Source: Rhinopithecus roxellana (taxonomy: Eukaryota; Chordata; Mammalia; Primates; Cercopithecidae). From it: 64,000 nt of DNA. Of this stretch, positions 44,540 to 55,640 are shown in pieces. The stretch covers positions 64,541,315 to 64,605,314 of the forward strand of contig NC_044566.1 in assembly GCF_007565055.1 (NCBI RefSeq), read 5' to 3'. Both the position numbers and the translations under genes were made by a program. The notes beneath the pieces are model-generated. The model saw nothing but the letters and a program-made list of their open reading frames with translations. It had not been told where the DNA came from and did no database searches. Numbering within the stretch: the first letter of the stretch is position 1; the number at the start of each line of letters is the position of its first letter.

Positions 44540-45275
44540 GAGGTAAGGGGCGGCTCACGTCACCGCTGGGCCGATATCGCCCACATTTGCCCCAAGCAGT
44601 TGCCCTGGGCCCGAGGTTTGCCCCCCCCTGCAGTCGGCGACCGGCAGCGCTGCCTCCCCGTCCGCCATTAGAGACCCAGCCAAACAATACGTGCGGAGCA
44701 AGAGCCGCGCAGCGCAGCGCCGAGGAAAAGAAGAGCGAAGGAGGGGACCCGGCGGGGCAGAGGCAGCAGCCCTCACCCCGAAAAACTTGGGGACCTCGGC
44801 TCCAGTGGACAGGGTGGGAGCGCGGCCCCGAGAGCGGAGACCCGGCCGGGGCGCCCCTCCCCCGCCCCCCGCAGGAGAGAAAGGAAAATGCCCCGCGACC
44901 TCCCCGGGCGGCCGGCACCCCCGCCCCGCCGTCCCGCCGCCCCGCCGGCCCCGCGACCCCCGCCGCTGGCGGCCGCCTCACCCAGCCCTCCCGGCCTCGC
45001 CCGCACTCTCCCAGCCCCTCGGGCCGCACGCAAAGGCGCCTGTGACATGAGCGCAGCCCCGAGCTGCCCCCGAGGCCCCGACGCGGCAGCGGCGACGGCG
45101 GCCGCGCCGCGGGGTATTAATCCCGGGTCGGTGGGAGGCTCCGGAGGCTGCCCTCACCCATCTCCGCCTCCCTAGTCGCCTCCGCCTCCGCCTCCTCCTC
45201 CGGAGGCTGCGCTGCTCCCAGCCACCCCCACTCTCGGCGGCCCCGGACTGGAAAGACAGCGGGGATAAGCCTCAC

Positions 45276-45390
45276 CCGGTTCTGGCTGCGGCTCCGCGGA
45301 GCGAACCTCCCCTCCCCCGGCCCACCCCCCTTCGGCGACACGCACAACTCCGCTCGGTCCAGTCCCGGCTTTAGCGCTGGTGAGGAGGAG
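45276..45390 (-). other. ZMYM2: ZMYM2 first exon (noncoding; start approximate)
   Basis: The donor is AACCGG|GTGAGGC on the minus strand, with the last exon base at 45276. The 5' boundary is inferred from CCAAT boxes 60-110 bp upstream. A second donor, GAGATGG|GTGAGGG with last exon base 45158, could extend this exon by 118 bases. No ATG in a good context is evident between 45380 and 45276. Confidence 0.55.
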
Positions 45391-45429
45391 GAGGCGGAGG
45401 AGGCGGCGGCGCGGCCGAGCCCGGGGAGG

Positions 45430-45497
45430 CCCCGCCCTCCGCGCGCTCATTGGCTGACAGGGGAGGCGGGCCGGAGCGCCTCGGGCATGCCCATTGG
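45430..45497 (-). promoter_or_regulatory. ZMYM2: Two CCAAT boxes and GC boxes
   Basis: The minus strand has CCAAT at 45453-45449 and 45497-45493, each as AGCCAAT, the preferred NF-Y form, 44 bp apart. GC boxes are interspersed (ccccgccc at 45430, ggggaggcggg at 45461). Orientation and spacing fit a minus-strand start near 45.35-45.39 kb. Confidence 0.65.
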
Positions 45498-46570
45498 CTC
45501 CGACGGCCGTCCTTCAGGGCCCCCCCTCGGTGGGGTGGTCCGAAGGGCTGTCCGTCAGGTGCGGGCCACTCCCCCGGCCCTGCCGTTCCACTCCCGCCTC
45601 CGCCGGCCCTCGACTCCCGGCCGGGTCCCCTCCCCGCCGGTCCCCCGCCCCCACCCACCGGGTCTGCCAGGGTCAGGAGCCCGAGATTCGCTGCCCGCCG
45701 CACCGACCCCGCTTCGGCTCCTCAGGGCTCGGGGCTCTTCGGGACCTAGACAGCCCGGGAGACTCCGGCGGGGCCGCCTGCCCTCGCCCGAGCTTGGGCG
45801 CCCAGGCCGCGGCAGTGGCTCCCAACGCCCCTGCCCGAGGAGAGCCGCGGCCTCGATGCCCCATCGCCCTCCCTGTCCAGTTCCTTGAAGGCCCCTGCGA
45901 GGGGCGAGGCCGGGGAGGCGCTGGAGCGGGGCCGAGTGGGCTTTCGGGGCCACGGGCGAACTGGAGTCCTGACCGCGCTGGGGGCAGTGGAGGCCCTTCC
46001 ACCCTCGCCGCGCCCCGTGGGGAATAGTCCCCCACCTCCCGCCATGGCTGCAGCAGGAGGAGACGACGTCCTCCATTTTGTCGGAACGACTGTGGGAACT
46101 TGGGACCCCCTAAAAATCAAACCCCGTGGGGCCGGGAAACTTGTCCCGGGGAAGCCCCGACTGGGCTCTGCCATTCGGCCAAGGGAAGAGCCCCGGCTGC
46201 CGGCGTCTGCGTCCGCGGGGCCGTAGGGGACGGGCACGACGGTGGAGAGACCCAGACGCCGCTCCCCGCCTCCATCAACCAAGATGGAGGGAGCTGCGGG
46301 CTCCCCTGGAGCTGGGCTCCCGCCGGCTGGAGGGGCTGAGGCCCGCCCTGGGGCGTCCCTGGGCGCCGCCGTCCTGTGCTCCGCAGCCCGGGGCGCTGGC
46401 CCTGCCCAGGCCGCTCTACCGCCTGCCACCGTCTCCTGGTCCTCAACTGTTGATGGAGACTCCATGGAGGCTCCCTCCACAGCCCGCTCCATCGCGGGGC
46501 GCACTCGCTGCGGCCCCCGGGGGGAGCGGAGTCAGGGACAGACGGCGACGGGCGCCCGAGAAGGGCGAGC

Positions 46571-47679
46571 CCCACAGGCCACCTCCACGAGGGGTCTTCT
46601 CTTTTGTTCCTCGTCTACACCTACGTCTTCGGCGGACGTCATGGTGCTGAACCATTTCCAAGACTCACGTAAAGATGGAAGCGATGCCGCTTGCTTCTCG
46701 CCCTGGCGGTTCTTAGTGGGATTACAACTGAGGGTGTTGGTTATTTTCCCACCCAAATGGATGGGCGACTTCTCAATTTCACGATTATCTGACACCATTG
46801 CCTATTAATAAACAGATGATAATACAGTTTCAAGTTCAACACGATATTGATGAACATGAAGTTTTTAGTGAAGTTAATCACCCATGAAAGACTGATGTTT
46901 AAACTAATAGACGCAACTTACAGAGGAAATCTAGTAGAAGTTGAATTCAGTCACTCATTAAAAAATAAAGTAGACTTTCCACCTTGTACGAAATACCTTG
47001 AATACACTGTTCTTTTTTATTGAAAAAGAATAAAATGTACTTGAACCAGCCTTTCAAAAAGTATCACTAATTTTTAGGAAACTATTTTGTAACTAAAATT
47101 TTTTAGTTTTAAATACACTAAAATAGCCTCTTAAGATTTTATACTACACAGTACTGTTTTAGACTGAAAAACTATCATCACAACAGAAACATCACAACAA
47201 AAACAGCCACTATCATTAAAACAGACACATCCTCTACTACCAAATTGTAATAATTTGGTGAAAACTTGCACCATCCCTTTTCTGCTGCCAGCTCCTATTG
47301 CAGTAGCTTCAGCTCGTTGAGTTTATATTTAGAAGAGTGAAGTAGACATACTTCCAAATAAGCTCTGTGATAAACTTAAATGATAGATTGGGTTGCCATA
47401 TACTGTTCAGTTGGAGCTCTATACTGCTACTAATTCCCTAGTGTTATTGCTGTTTTATATAACTAATGAGCACCTGTGCTAATTATAGTATTTATATTCA
47501 CTTTTTTAGTTCATTCAGGTACATTTGTCCATGAAACTGTTCATTGGTTTGCTAGTCTGATACCAGGGAGAATTTTCGTTGAGAATTTAGAACTGGGAAA
47601 AAAGTATTTGTCATAATGTTAAAAGCAGACTTAATTTTACATAAAAGTAATGTTAAAAATAAGTGTTTGAATGTTCATA
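46571..47679. other. Upstream flank, nothing recognised
   Basis: From the island edge to the first repeat. AT-rich past 46.8 kb, no gene. Confidence 0.4.
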
Positions 47680-48130
47680 ACAGCATTCATAATTTCCAAC
47701 ATCCCTAAAATGTCCATCAACTGATGAATGGATAAACAAAATGTGGTACATCCATACAATGGAATATTATTCAGACATTAAGAGGAGTGAAGTTCTGATG
47801 TACGCTACAACATGGACAAACCTTAAAGACATTATGCCAAGTGAATAAACAAGACACAAAAGACCACTGAATATTTTATTCCATTTACAGGAAATGTCTA
47901 GAATAGGCAAATCTGTAGAGATAGAAAGAAGATTACTGGTTGCCCAGAACTGGAGAAGTAGGGAGTAGAAAATGGTAGCTAAAAGTTATGAGGTTTTTTG
48001 ATGGAGTGACTCAAGTGTTCTAAAATTGACTGAAATGATTGCACAACTCTGAATGTACTAGAAACCTCTGAATAGGATACCTTAAATGAGTGAATTGCAT
48101 GATATGTAAATTATATCTCAATAAATCCAC
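47680..48130 (+). mobile_element. L1M 3' end
   Basis: 'ccatcaactgatgaatggat', 'tacaatggaatattattcag', and 'tgtaaattatatctcaataa' give the ORF2-3'UTR order of an old L1. Non-coding. Confidence 0.85.
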
Positions 48131-48214
48131 AACTAAAACTGTGTATGTGTGTATGAATCTATTCTGTACCTGTCAAAAAGCATACCAGACATCCAAGAGG
48201 CAACTGCAAGACGT

Positions 48215-48540
48215 GAGCAAAAGACTTGTATTTCAAATATCATCTGGCCACTCAGAACCTCAGAAAGTTACCCTCTCTCTGAGTCCATTTCCTTATTTGT
48301 AAAATAAAGTAATAAAGAGTTGTTGTGACTGGGAATGGTGGCACCCACCTGTAGTCCCAGCCACTCAGGAGGCTGAGGCAGGAGAATCACTTGAACCCAG
48401 GAGGCAGAGGTTACAGTGAGCCGAGAGCATGCCACTGCACTCCAGCCTGGGCAACAGAGCAAGACTCCATCTCAAAAAAAAGAGTTGTTGTAAGGACCAA
48501 GTAACTTCTGTGAAAGTTACACAAAAGTGTTAGGTTTAAT
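48215..48540 (+). repeat. MIR SINE, split by an Alu right arm
   Basis: 'tgagtccatttccttatttg' and 'ataaagagttgttgt' belong to the MIR 3' half. Sequence resumes after the Alu with 'aaggaccaagtaac'. Confidence 0.7.
48327..48480 (+). mobile_element. 5'-truncated Alu (right arm) with perfect target duplication
   Basis: Right monomer only, yet bounded by identical aaagagttgttgt at 48314-48326 and 48479-48491. It arose by truncated reverse transcription, not by later deletion. Confidence 0.93.
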
Positions 48541-48589
48541 TGCATTTCGAAGACCAAGAGCTCACCATTCATTGAGATGTAGTATAACT

Positions 48590-48848
48590 GACTCTGGGCA
48601 CAGCTTAAAGAGCCAGACTGCCCCCATCTGAATTCTGGCATTACCCACAACTAGCAAGTAGCTAGATGCTTTTAGTCATGCGTAAGCTTCTCTAAGCCTC
48701 TGATCGGTTCATCATGTGTCAAATGTAGATAATAATTCCTCTTTCATAGAGTTTTTTAGGGGGTAAAACGAGCATACATGTATAAAAACTTGCACCTTGC
48801 ACCTCACTTAATATAGACCTCAGTAAATTTTAGTTGTTTTTATCATTC
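48590..48848 (+). repeat. MIR SINE, nearly full length
   Basis: 'agagccagactgcccccatc', 'aagcttctctaagcctctga', 'gataataattcctctttcat' follow the MIR consensus order. Confidence 0.85.
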
Positions 48849-48991
48849 ATACTTGACTCAATGAAATATTAGAAAAAAAGTTATAATATTCTACTAGGAC
48901 CATATCGATATCTCTACCACCAATACTATGCTACCGTATAATCCAAATAATAATAATAATAATTGCAGTAACTAAATCAAGTAGTCTTGGG

Positions 48992-49298
48992 GCTGGGTGC
49001 TGTGGCTCATGTCTGTAATCCCAGCACTTTGGGAGGCCGAGGTAGGTGGATCACTTGAGATCAGGAGTTTGAGACCAGCCTGGCCAACATGGTAAAACCC
49101 CATCTCTACCAAAAAATACAAAACTTAGGGTGGTGCATGCCTGTAGCCCCAGCTACTCAGGAGGCTAAAGTGAGAGAATTGCTTGAACCCGGGAGGCAGA
49201 GGTTACAGTGAGCTAAGATGGTGTCACTGCACTCCAGCCTGGGCAAAAGAGTGAGACCCTGTTTCAAAATGAAAAAAAAAAAAAAAAAAAAAAAAACA
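48992..49298 (+). mobile_element. Alu
   Basis: From 'ggggctgggtgctgtggctc' to a 26-A tail. Part of the linker is deleted. Confidence 0.94.
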
Positions 49299-50090
49299 GT
49301 ATTTTAATAATGAAAACAGTGAATAAAATTTTCTATGAGAGAAGGAACAAAGACTGAAACCAGTTTAATGTTACTTATTGATATATGAAGTACTCCTCGG
49401 TAGGATGCTTCTCATGGGATTCAAAAATAAGAATTTTAAATAAAAATTGTTAGTTTTAAGATGTTGACGTTTATAATTTGCTTATACTGATGTTTGGTAT
49501 TATAGCAACCAAAAATCCATAATTTTGCTTCATAGTTGTGGAGAAAGGGTGGAGTTCCTTGGCCCTAGGATTCTTGGCTCCGGAATCCATGCCCTTAACC
49601 ACCTCATGATACGGCCTCTCTAGATAGCTTTGTCTTCATTCTTAAATTTTAACTCTTAAACATGTCATCTTAAAAAATTTTAAACATAGCACTAAATAAT
49701 GCATTTTAGATCAGTGGCATATAAACTTTTTTTGACCATGACAACTACTGCGATATGCATTGTACATCAGCACCCAGTACAAACCCCTACTAGATACGTG
49801 ACTATATAACTGAAACACAGGATTCATGGAATAATTAATTACCTTTCACTGTCTTAGATGCATTTTAATATTATCCATTCTAGTATATTTAAATCTAGTC
49901 TATACAGTTTTAGTCCTTCTTTTTAAATAAATAAATAATAGTTGCAACACACCAAGTTCATTTCATGGCTTACAAACTGTGGTTTGAAAAATATTACTCT
50001 GCAGAAAGCAAGTTATGGATAAATTTAAGTTCTAAATCAGTTGAAAAAACACAAGATGATATCAGAAACTGAGAGTAATCTCAAATGAAC
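49299..50090. other. Intergenic; short MIR-like piece, possible DNA-transposon remnant
   Basis: 'gaatccatgcccttaaccac' (near 49583) resembles reversed MIR. 49710-49850 ('aactttttttgaccatgaca') looks like a moderately repeated old element I cannot name. Confidence 0.4.
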
Positions 50091-50101
50091 CATAGATTGA
50101 A

Positions 50102-50391
50102 TTTTTTTTTTTGAGACAGAGTCTTGCTCTGTCGCCAGGCTGGAGCACAGTGGTGCAACCTCAGCTCACTGCAACCTCTGCCTCCTGGGTTCAAGCAACT
50201 CTTCTGCCTCAGCCTCCCGAGTGGCTGGGACTGCAGGCACGCACCACCACACCCAGCTAGTTTTTGTGTTTTTAGTAGAGACAGGGTTTCACCACGTTGG
50301 CCAGGATGGTCTCGATCTCTTGACATCCTGATCTGCCCACCTTGGCCTCCCAAAGTGCTGGGATTACAGGCATGAGCCACCGCACCTAGCC
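50102..50391 (-). mobile_element. Alu with target duplication
   Basis: 'atagattgaatttt' precedes and 'atagattgaaatttt' follows. Confidence 0.94.
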
Positions 50392-50575
50392 TATATAGAT
50401 TGAAATTTTACAAATAGAGATTTAAGTTGCCATTCTTCCTAAATATATGAAATGCTTATTCTTTCCTATCAACATGTTTTACACTTTATGAAAGAGTAGT
50501 GAAGCTTATTAACAATGCCTGGAAAAGTATGCAGAGGTAAAGTTAATGCTAATTCCACTACTTGTTAGCTTTGTG
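50392..50575. other. Intergenic, nothing recognised
   Basis: No gene or repeat identified. Confidence 0.4.
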
Positions 50576-50942
50576 ACTGTCTTAGTTCATTTAGTGCTTC
50601 TATAACAGAATACCTAAGACTGGGTAATGTATCAGTAACAGAAATTTACTGACTCACCATTCTGGAGGCAGGGAAGTCCAATATCAAGGTGCTGGCATCT
50701 GTCATGGGCCTTCTTGCTATGTCGTAACATCAAGGAAGGCATCACATGTCTGAAAGGCTGAGAGAGGATGAGAGTAAGAGCAAGAAGGGGCAAGCCCCAT
50801 CCTGCAATAAGGAAACCTACTTCCCTGAAGACAGTATTAATCCATTCCAATCTCTTAAAGGTCTCGCTTTTTGATACCATCACAACACCAATTACATTTC
50901 AACATGAGCTGTGGAGGGGACAAATATTCAAACCATAGTAGT
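50576..50942 (-). mobile_element. MaLR-type solo LTR (MLT1/MST-like)
   Basis: Reverse orientation. 'cttctataacagaatacct', 'aagactgggtaatgtatcag' and 'ttctggaggcagggaagtcc' are typical of mammalian MaLR LTRs. The ends resemble TG...CA. This is an old endogenous retrovirus-like solo LTR with no coding part. Confidence 0.75.
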
Positions 50943-51234
50943 GACCCTCCACTTTCTGAGCCTCAGTTTCTTCAGTGAACTGAGGAAATTGTACATCCTA
51001 GGCCCTTAAAAGGAAAATCCCTTCTCTCCTTATAATCTTCTCATCCTTTGGGATCCCAATGCCTCCAACCAACCCCATCTCATTTTTCCAGTTTATTGTA
51101 AATATTCCTTTCCTCTGAGTTCCCGTGGCTTCATTATTGAGTAATAAAAAGTATTTGCACCTATAGTCTTAAGAAACATTGCCCTTCACTCTTCCTTATC
51201 AGTTCACACTGGAATAAGAGTCCCACCATGTTTC
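50943..51234. other. Intergenic, nothing recognised
   Basis: No gene or repeat identified. Confidence 0.4.
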
Positions 51235-52640
51235 TCTTGTTAAATCAAATGTATTTATTTTAATTGGCAAAAAATTGAATATATTTACTGTATACAACAA
51301 CACGATGTTTTGAAACATATATACATTGTGCAATGACTAAATAAAATAGGCATAACCTCACATACTTATTTTTTGTGGTAGAAACACTTAAAAATCTACT
51401 CTCAGCTATTTTCAAGAATACAATATACTGTTATTGATTTTAAACACCGTGTTGCACAATACGGTGTACATTCTCTTGAGCTTCCTCCTATGTAGCTAAA
51501 ACTTCTATCTTTTGACCCACATCCTCTAAATTCCACCAAACTCCCACGTCACCACCCCAGCCCCTGGTAATCACCATTCTATGCTCTGCTTCTATGAGTT
51601 CAACTTTTTTAAGATTCCATATGTGAGATTATGTGGTATTTGTCTTTCTGTGCCTGGCTTATTTCACTTAATGTACTGTCCTTCAGGTTTATCCATGTTG
51701 TCACAAACAACAGGATTTCCTTCTTTTTAAGGCTGAATAGTATTCCGTAGTGTATATAGGCCACATTTTCTTTATCCATTCATCTGCTGATGGACACTTA
51801 CAGAGATTCCATATCCTGGCTACTGTGAATAATACTGCAATGAACATGAGAGTATAGGCACCACCTGAAGGAACTGATTTCATTTCCGTTGGGTATATAC
51901 TCAGTAGCGAAATTACTGGATCATATGGTAGTCAATTTATTTGTTTGAGAAACCATCATACTGTTTTCCATCATCACTGTATTAATTTACATTCCCAGAA
52001 ACAGTGTGCAAGGGTTCCCTTTCTTCCACATCATTGCCAGCGTGTGTATTCTTTTGTCTGTCTATTTTATTTTATTTTATTTTATTTTATTTTATTTTAT
52101 TTTATTTTTGAGATAGAGTCTAGCTCTGTCACCCAGGCTGGTGTGCAGTGGCCCCATCTCAGCTCACTGCAACACCCACCTCCCAGGTTCAAGCGATCCT
52201 CCCGCCTCAACCTCTTGAGTAGCTGGAATTACAGGTGTTTTTAGTAGAGATGTGGTTTCATCGTGTTGGCCAGGCTGGTCTTGAGCTCCTGACTTCAACT
52301 AATCCACCTGCCTCAGCCTCCCAAAGCACTGGGATTACAGGAGTGAGCCACCGCGTCTGGCCCCTTTGCCCATTTTTAAATCGGGTTGCTTTCTTCCTAT
52401 TGAGTTATTTGAGTTCCTTATATATTGTGGATAGTAACCCCTTATCAGACATATGGTTTGTAAATACAGTCTCCCATTTCATAGGTTGTCTCTTCACTCT
52501 CTTGATTGTTTCCTTTATTATACAGAAGCTTTTTAATGTATCTCATTTGTCTGTTTTTGCTGTTGTTACCCGTGCTTTCTTGTTATTCATTTATCTCCCA
52601 GGCAGCATAGCCCACCAAATTCCATCTAAGCTTTAGAGCA
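51235..52640 (-). mobile_element. L1 3'UTR and ORF2 end (split by an Alu)
   Basis: Reverse-orientation L1MA/L1PB-like element. The 3'UTR includes 'cccctggtaatcaccattct' and 'tgtctttctgtgcctggctt'. The ORF2 C-terminal region follows, with 'ggctgaatagtattccgtag' and, past the Alu, 'gagttccttatatattgtgg'. Stops and frameshifts are present. It is better preserved than the L1s in the gene. Confidence 0.88.
52055..52362 (-). mobile_element. Alu in L1 with (TTTTA)n tail
   Basis: About ten TTTTA units at 52062-52108. The Alu lacks the middle of the linker. Confidence 0.94.
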
Positions 52641-52643
52641 TGG

Positions 52644-52875
52644 GTGTCCAATCTTTTGGCTTCCCTGGCCCACATTGGAAGAATTATTGTCTTGGGCCAC
52701 ACATAAAATACACTAATGATAGCTGATGAGCCAAAATAAATCTAAAAATCACACACACAAAAAAACTTACATTTTAAGAAAGTTTACAAAATTTGTGTTG
52801 GACCACATGCATTCAAAGCCGTCCTGGGCTACATGCCGCCTGCTGGCCACTGGTTGGACAAGCTTGCTTTAGAGG
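52644..52875 (+). mobile_element. MER30 (hAT-Charlie MITE), near complete
   Basis: Runs from 'gggtgtccaatcttttggct' to 'ctggttggacaagcttgc', about 230 bp, the usual length of the element. The ends are hAT-type inverted repeats. Confidence 0.82.
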
Positions 52876-53039
52876 TACTCACTGCAAAACAGAAGCAAAT
52901 TTTAAGGGGGGAAGATCAGATTATTTACAAGATCTTTTCCAGCAATAAATTCCATGATTTTATAAAATAATAAGCTGAAAGGACTCCTTATATTGTCAAC
53001 TGTTAATATTTAGTGAATTTCTGTACTGGGTAGTGTTAA

Positions 53040-53440
53040 ACCAAAACTTTAGACAAATTAAATTTAACAATTTAATTGAGCAAAGAATGATTTGCTAATT
53101 GGGCAGGACCTGGAACCGGAAGAGTTTCAGAATGACTTTGCAGGGGCTATGTGGTCAGAGAGGATTATGGGTAGAAAAAGGAAAGTGACTTAAAGAAAAC
53201 AGAAATGAAGCCCAAAAACATCCTGATTGGTTAGAGCTTGTCATTTGCCTTATTTCAACATGGTTTGAACAGCTGGCTGCCTGTGATTGGCCAAAACTCC
53301 GCAACTGGTACAAGAACAGGTTACATTCTGTTTACATATCCAGCTGGGTTGCAGTTCACTCTGTAAGGGGAAACTTAAAATATGTAAGCAGGTAGTTTTA
53401 GGCTAAACTTAATTCGCCAGTAGCTGTTCACTAAAAGATT
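53040..53440 (-). mobile_element. Probable LTR-like old repeat, unnamed
   Basis: 'tttaattgagcaaagaatga', 'gaacagctggctgcctgtga' and 'aaacttaaaatatgtaagca' form a pattern familiar from dispersed LTRs. I cannot name the family with confidence, and the orientation is a guess. Confidence 0.5.
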
Positions 53441-53540
53441 AAAATATAAAATTAAGCAGATCTGAAAGTTTTGAATCATTACATTAAGTTTTTAATACTT
53501 TTCCCTACCTCCAAAGGCAATAAGTACGCAATGATTTTAA

Positions 53541-53640
53541 TTTTTTTAATTTTTAAAAATCATTTATTTATTTCAGCCTCCTAAGTAGCTGGGACCACAG
53601 GCACGTGCCACCATACCCAGCTGAATTTTTTTATTGTTTA
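53541..53640 (-). mobile_element. Old Alu fragment
   Basis: 'cagcctcctaagtagctggg' through 'catacccagctgaattttt' in minus orientation. It is cut by the young Alu. Confidence 0.75.
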
Positions 53641-53885
53641 TCACGAGGTCAGGAGTTCGAGACCATCCTGGCTAACACGGTGAAACCCCGTCTCTACTAC
53701 AATACAAAAATCTAGCCGGGCGAGGTGGCGGGCGCCTGTAGTCCCAGCTACTCGGGAGGCTGAGCCAGGAGAATGGCGTGAACCCGGGAGCCGGAGCTTG
53801 CAGTGAGCTGAGATCCGGCCACTGCACTCCAGCCCGGGCGACAGAGCAAGACTCTGTCTCAAAAAAAAAAAAAAAAAAAAAAAAA
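53641..53885 (+). mobile_element. AluYR-type young Alu, 5'-truncated
   Basis: Starts at 'tcacgaggtcaggagttcg', about 60 bp into the consensus. 'gaattttttta' before and 'gaattatttta' after are a possible target duplication. Confidence 0.93.
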
Positions 53886-54699
53886 GAATTATTTTATCCT
53901 GAGCAAGGGGTAATGCTTTGATTGCTAAGTAACTGTCTCTGTGGCAATTGTTCTTATTTCTTTCTTAATATTGTTTTAAAAACCTACAGAGTCCTTCTAC
54001 ATATGTATAGCAAAAGAGAAGTAGCTAAAAGAGGTCTGTGTCTACCAAGGGTGCCTACTAGGCCCCCATTACCTAAAGAATCAATTCTAGAGTTCTTTCT
54101 ACAGTCCTGCATATTTTACAATGACTCCCACCGATACAGCCCCATCTCCCTTCTCGTTCTCTCAAACAGCCTACACACTAGACACATTGGATAATTTACT
54201 CTACCCCAACAATTCTGCATGCTTTTAACAGACTGCCTTTGTGCGATTTCCTCAAACTAGTGAAAACCTGGCTTCCACTCAGTTTGGTGAACTACTTCAT
54301 CTTTAAGGCAGAAAATTTCACACTTGGGCACACATACCAACTGGGTACTGGGCAAGAGCAGTTTTACAATAATCCATTTTCAGATCCTCTAATTCAGTTG
54401 TACACGTACCTAAAATAGATCTGCCCCATTCCCATCCACCCTTCTCCCACTAAAAACGAAAAGCAGGCATCTCGCCCCAGAACTGCATGAAGGCGAGGTG
54501 CTTCCTGGTGAAAAAGACTTCAAAATGCCCAACGAGAGGGCAATTTGAAGCACTGGTGTAAATTGAATTAAATAAATGACTCTGATGACTGGACAGCAGA
54601 TGATTTTTGAACATCAGGTGGTTTTCAATTCTTTATTTTCAACAAAATTCAATGAAGAGCTAACTGGGATGTCAGCTAATCTTATAAAACACACATGCA
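53886..54699. other. Intergenic, nothing recognised
   Basis: Unique-looking; a 90-codon plus frame (53922-54194) has no recognisable domain. Confidence 0.4.
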
Positions 54700-55145
54700 T
54701 GGTGTTGTGAGTTTCATTGTGTTCCCCACCTATTTCCCAGTCCTTTGGAATGTGATCTTATTTGGAAATAGAGTCTTTATAGAGATAATCAAAGTAAAAT
54801 GTTGCCATTAGGAAGAGCTCTAATCCAGTAGGACTCATCTCTTTATGAAAAGGAGAAATTTGGACACATATAAAGGGAAGAAAACCTGGGAAACTTGGGC
54901 AGAACGCGTCCGCATGGCTGGAATGTTGCGTCTACAAGCCAAGGAACTCCAAGGATTGCCAGCAAAAAACAAAAGCTGGAAGAGCAGGAAGCCGTTCACC
55001 TCTAGGGCTGTCAGAGAGCTTGGCTCAGCTAACACCTTGATTTCAGACTTCTAGCCTCCAGAGCAGTAAGACAATAGATCTGTGCTGTTTTAAGCCACCC
55101 AGTTTGCAGTCTTATGTGATGGCAGCCCTACGAACCTAATTTCTA
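54700..55145 (+). mobile_element. MaLR/MLT-type solo LTR
   Basis: Plus orientation. 'gatcttatttggaaatagag', 'aaggagaaatttggacacat', 'ctacaagccaaggaactcca', 'cacccagtttgcagtctta', then 'gcagccctacgaacctaat'. Begins TG. Old, non-coding. Confidence 0.78.
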
Positions 55146-55387
55146 TACAGCTTTTAGCATGTAATTCCCCAAGAATTCAAAATAATTGAGAGATGGCATT
55201 ACACAAAACTTCGATTTTTGTCTATTTGTTAACCAGTTTTTCCATCACGTACATCCATAAAACTGAAAAGGGGGGTAGTAAAACCTGTCCCATTTCAGCA
55301 AAAAAAAAAAAAAATTTTTCATTAAAAAATTATGAGCTATTTCAAGAATTACTTTTTATTGATTGATGGATTGATTGATTGATAGAT
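55146..55387. other. AT-rich intergenic with (GATT)n
   Basis: Includes a short (GATT)n near 55360-55385 that merges with the next Alu's tail. Confidence 0.5.
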
Positions 55388-55640
55388 TGACTTTTTTTGA
55401 GACAAGATCTCTACCTGTAGCTCAGGCTGGGATGCAGTGGCAGGATTATGGCCCACAGCAGCTTCAACCTCCCAGGCTCAGGCAATCCTCCCACCTCAGC
55501 CTCCCAAGCAGCTGGGACTACAGGCATGTGCCACCATGCCTGGCTATTTTTTTTTTTTAATTTTTGTAGAGACGGGATCTCCGTATGTTGTCCAGGTTGA
55601 TCTCAAACTCCTGTATTCAAGCAATCCTCCTGCGTCAGTA
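55388..55640 (-). mobile_element. Truncated Alu
   Basis: Minus-orientation Alu lacking the far end of its left arm. Confidence 0.88.

Larger units (their letters stand above)
1..45390 (-). other. ZMYM2: ZMYM2 gene, 5' portion (partial)
   Basis: The minus strand carries the 5' end of ZMYM2, from a CpG-island promoter near 45.4 kb to beyond the left window edge. Supported parts are the first exon ending at 45276, a 47-nt exon at 32575-32621 and the first coding exon at 7777-8633. All have consensus splice sites on the same strand. I could not find the next coding exon, expected to begin with the D-S-W-I residues that follow N-P in ZMYM2, so 1-7774 is taken as intron. The start of transcription is inferred, not seen. 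Confidence 0.85.
44540..46570. promoter_or_regulatory. ZMYM2: CpG island / ZMYM2 promoter region
   Basis: About 2 kb of very GC- and CpG-rich sequence with many GC boxes and no interspersed repeats, in a window that is otherwise AT-rich. Such islands mark broad, TATA-less promoters of widely expressed genes. The island extends about 1.2 kb upstream of the inferred start. Long open frames here come from the low stop-codon frequency in GC-rich DNA and show no domain. Confidence 0.88.

Noticed and set aside
44066..46808. Many overlapping long open frames in the CpG island, up to 252 codons on both strands
   Set aside because: They overlap each other in several frames, are rich in P, G, R and A, and show no domain. 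GC-rich DNA has few stop codons. They fit chance frames over a promoter.
51235..52640. Functional L1 on the minus strand
   Set aside because: Only the 3' part is present, with stops, frameshifts and an Alu insertion. It cannot encode an active protein.
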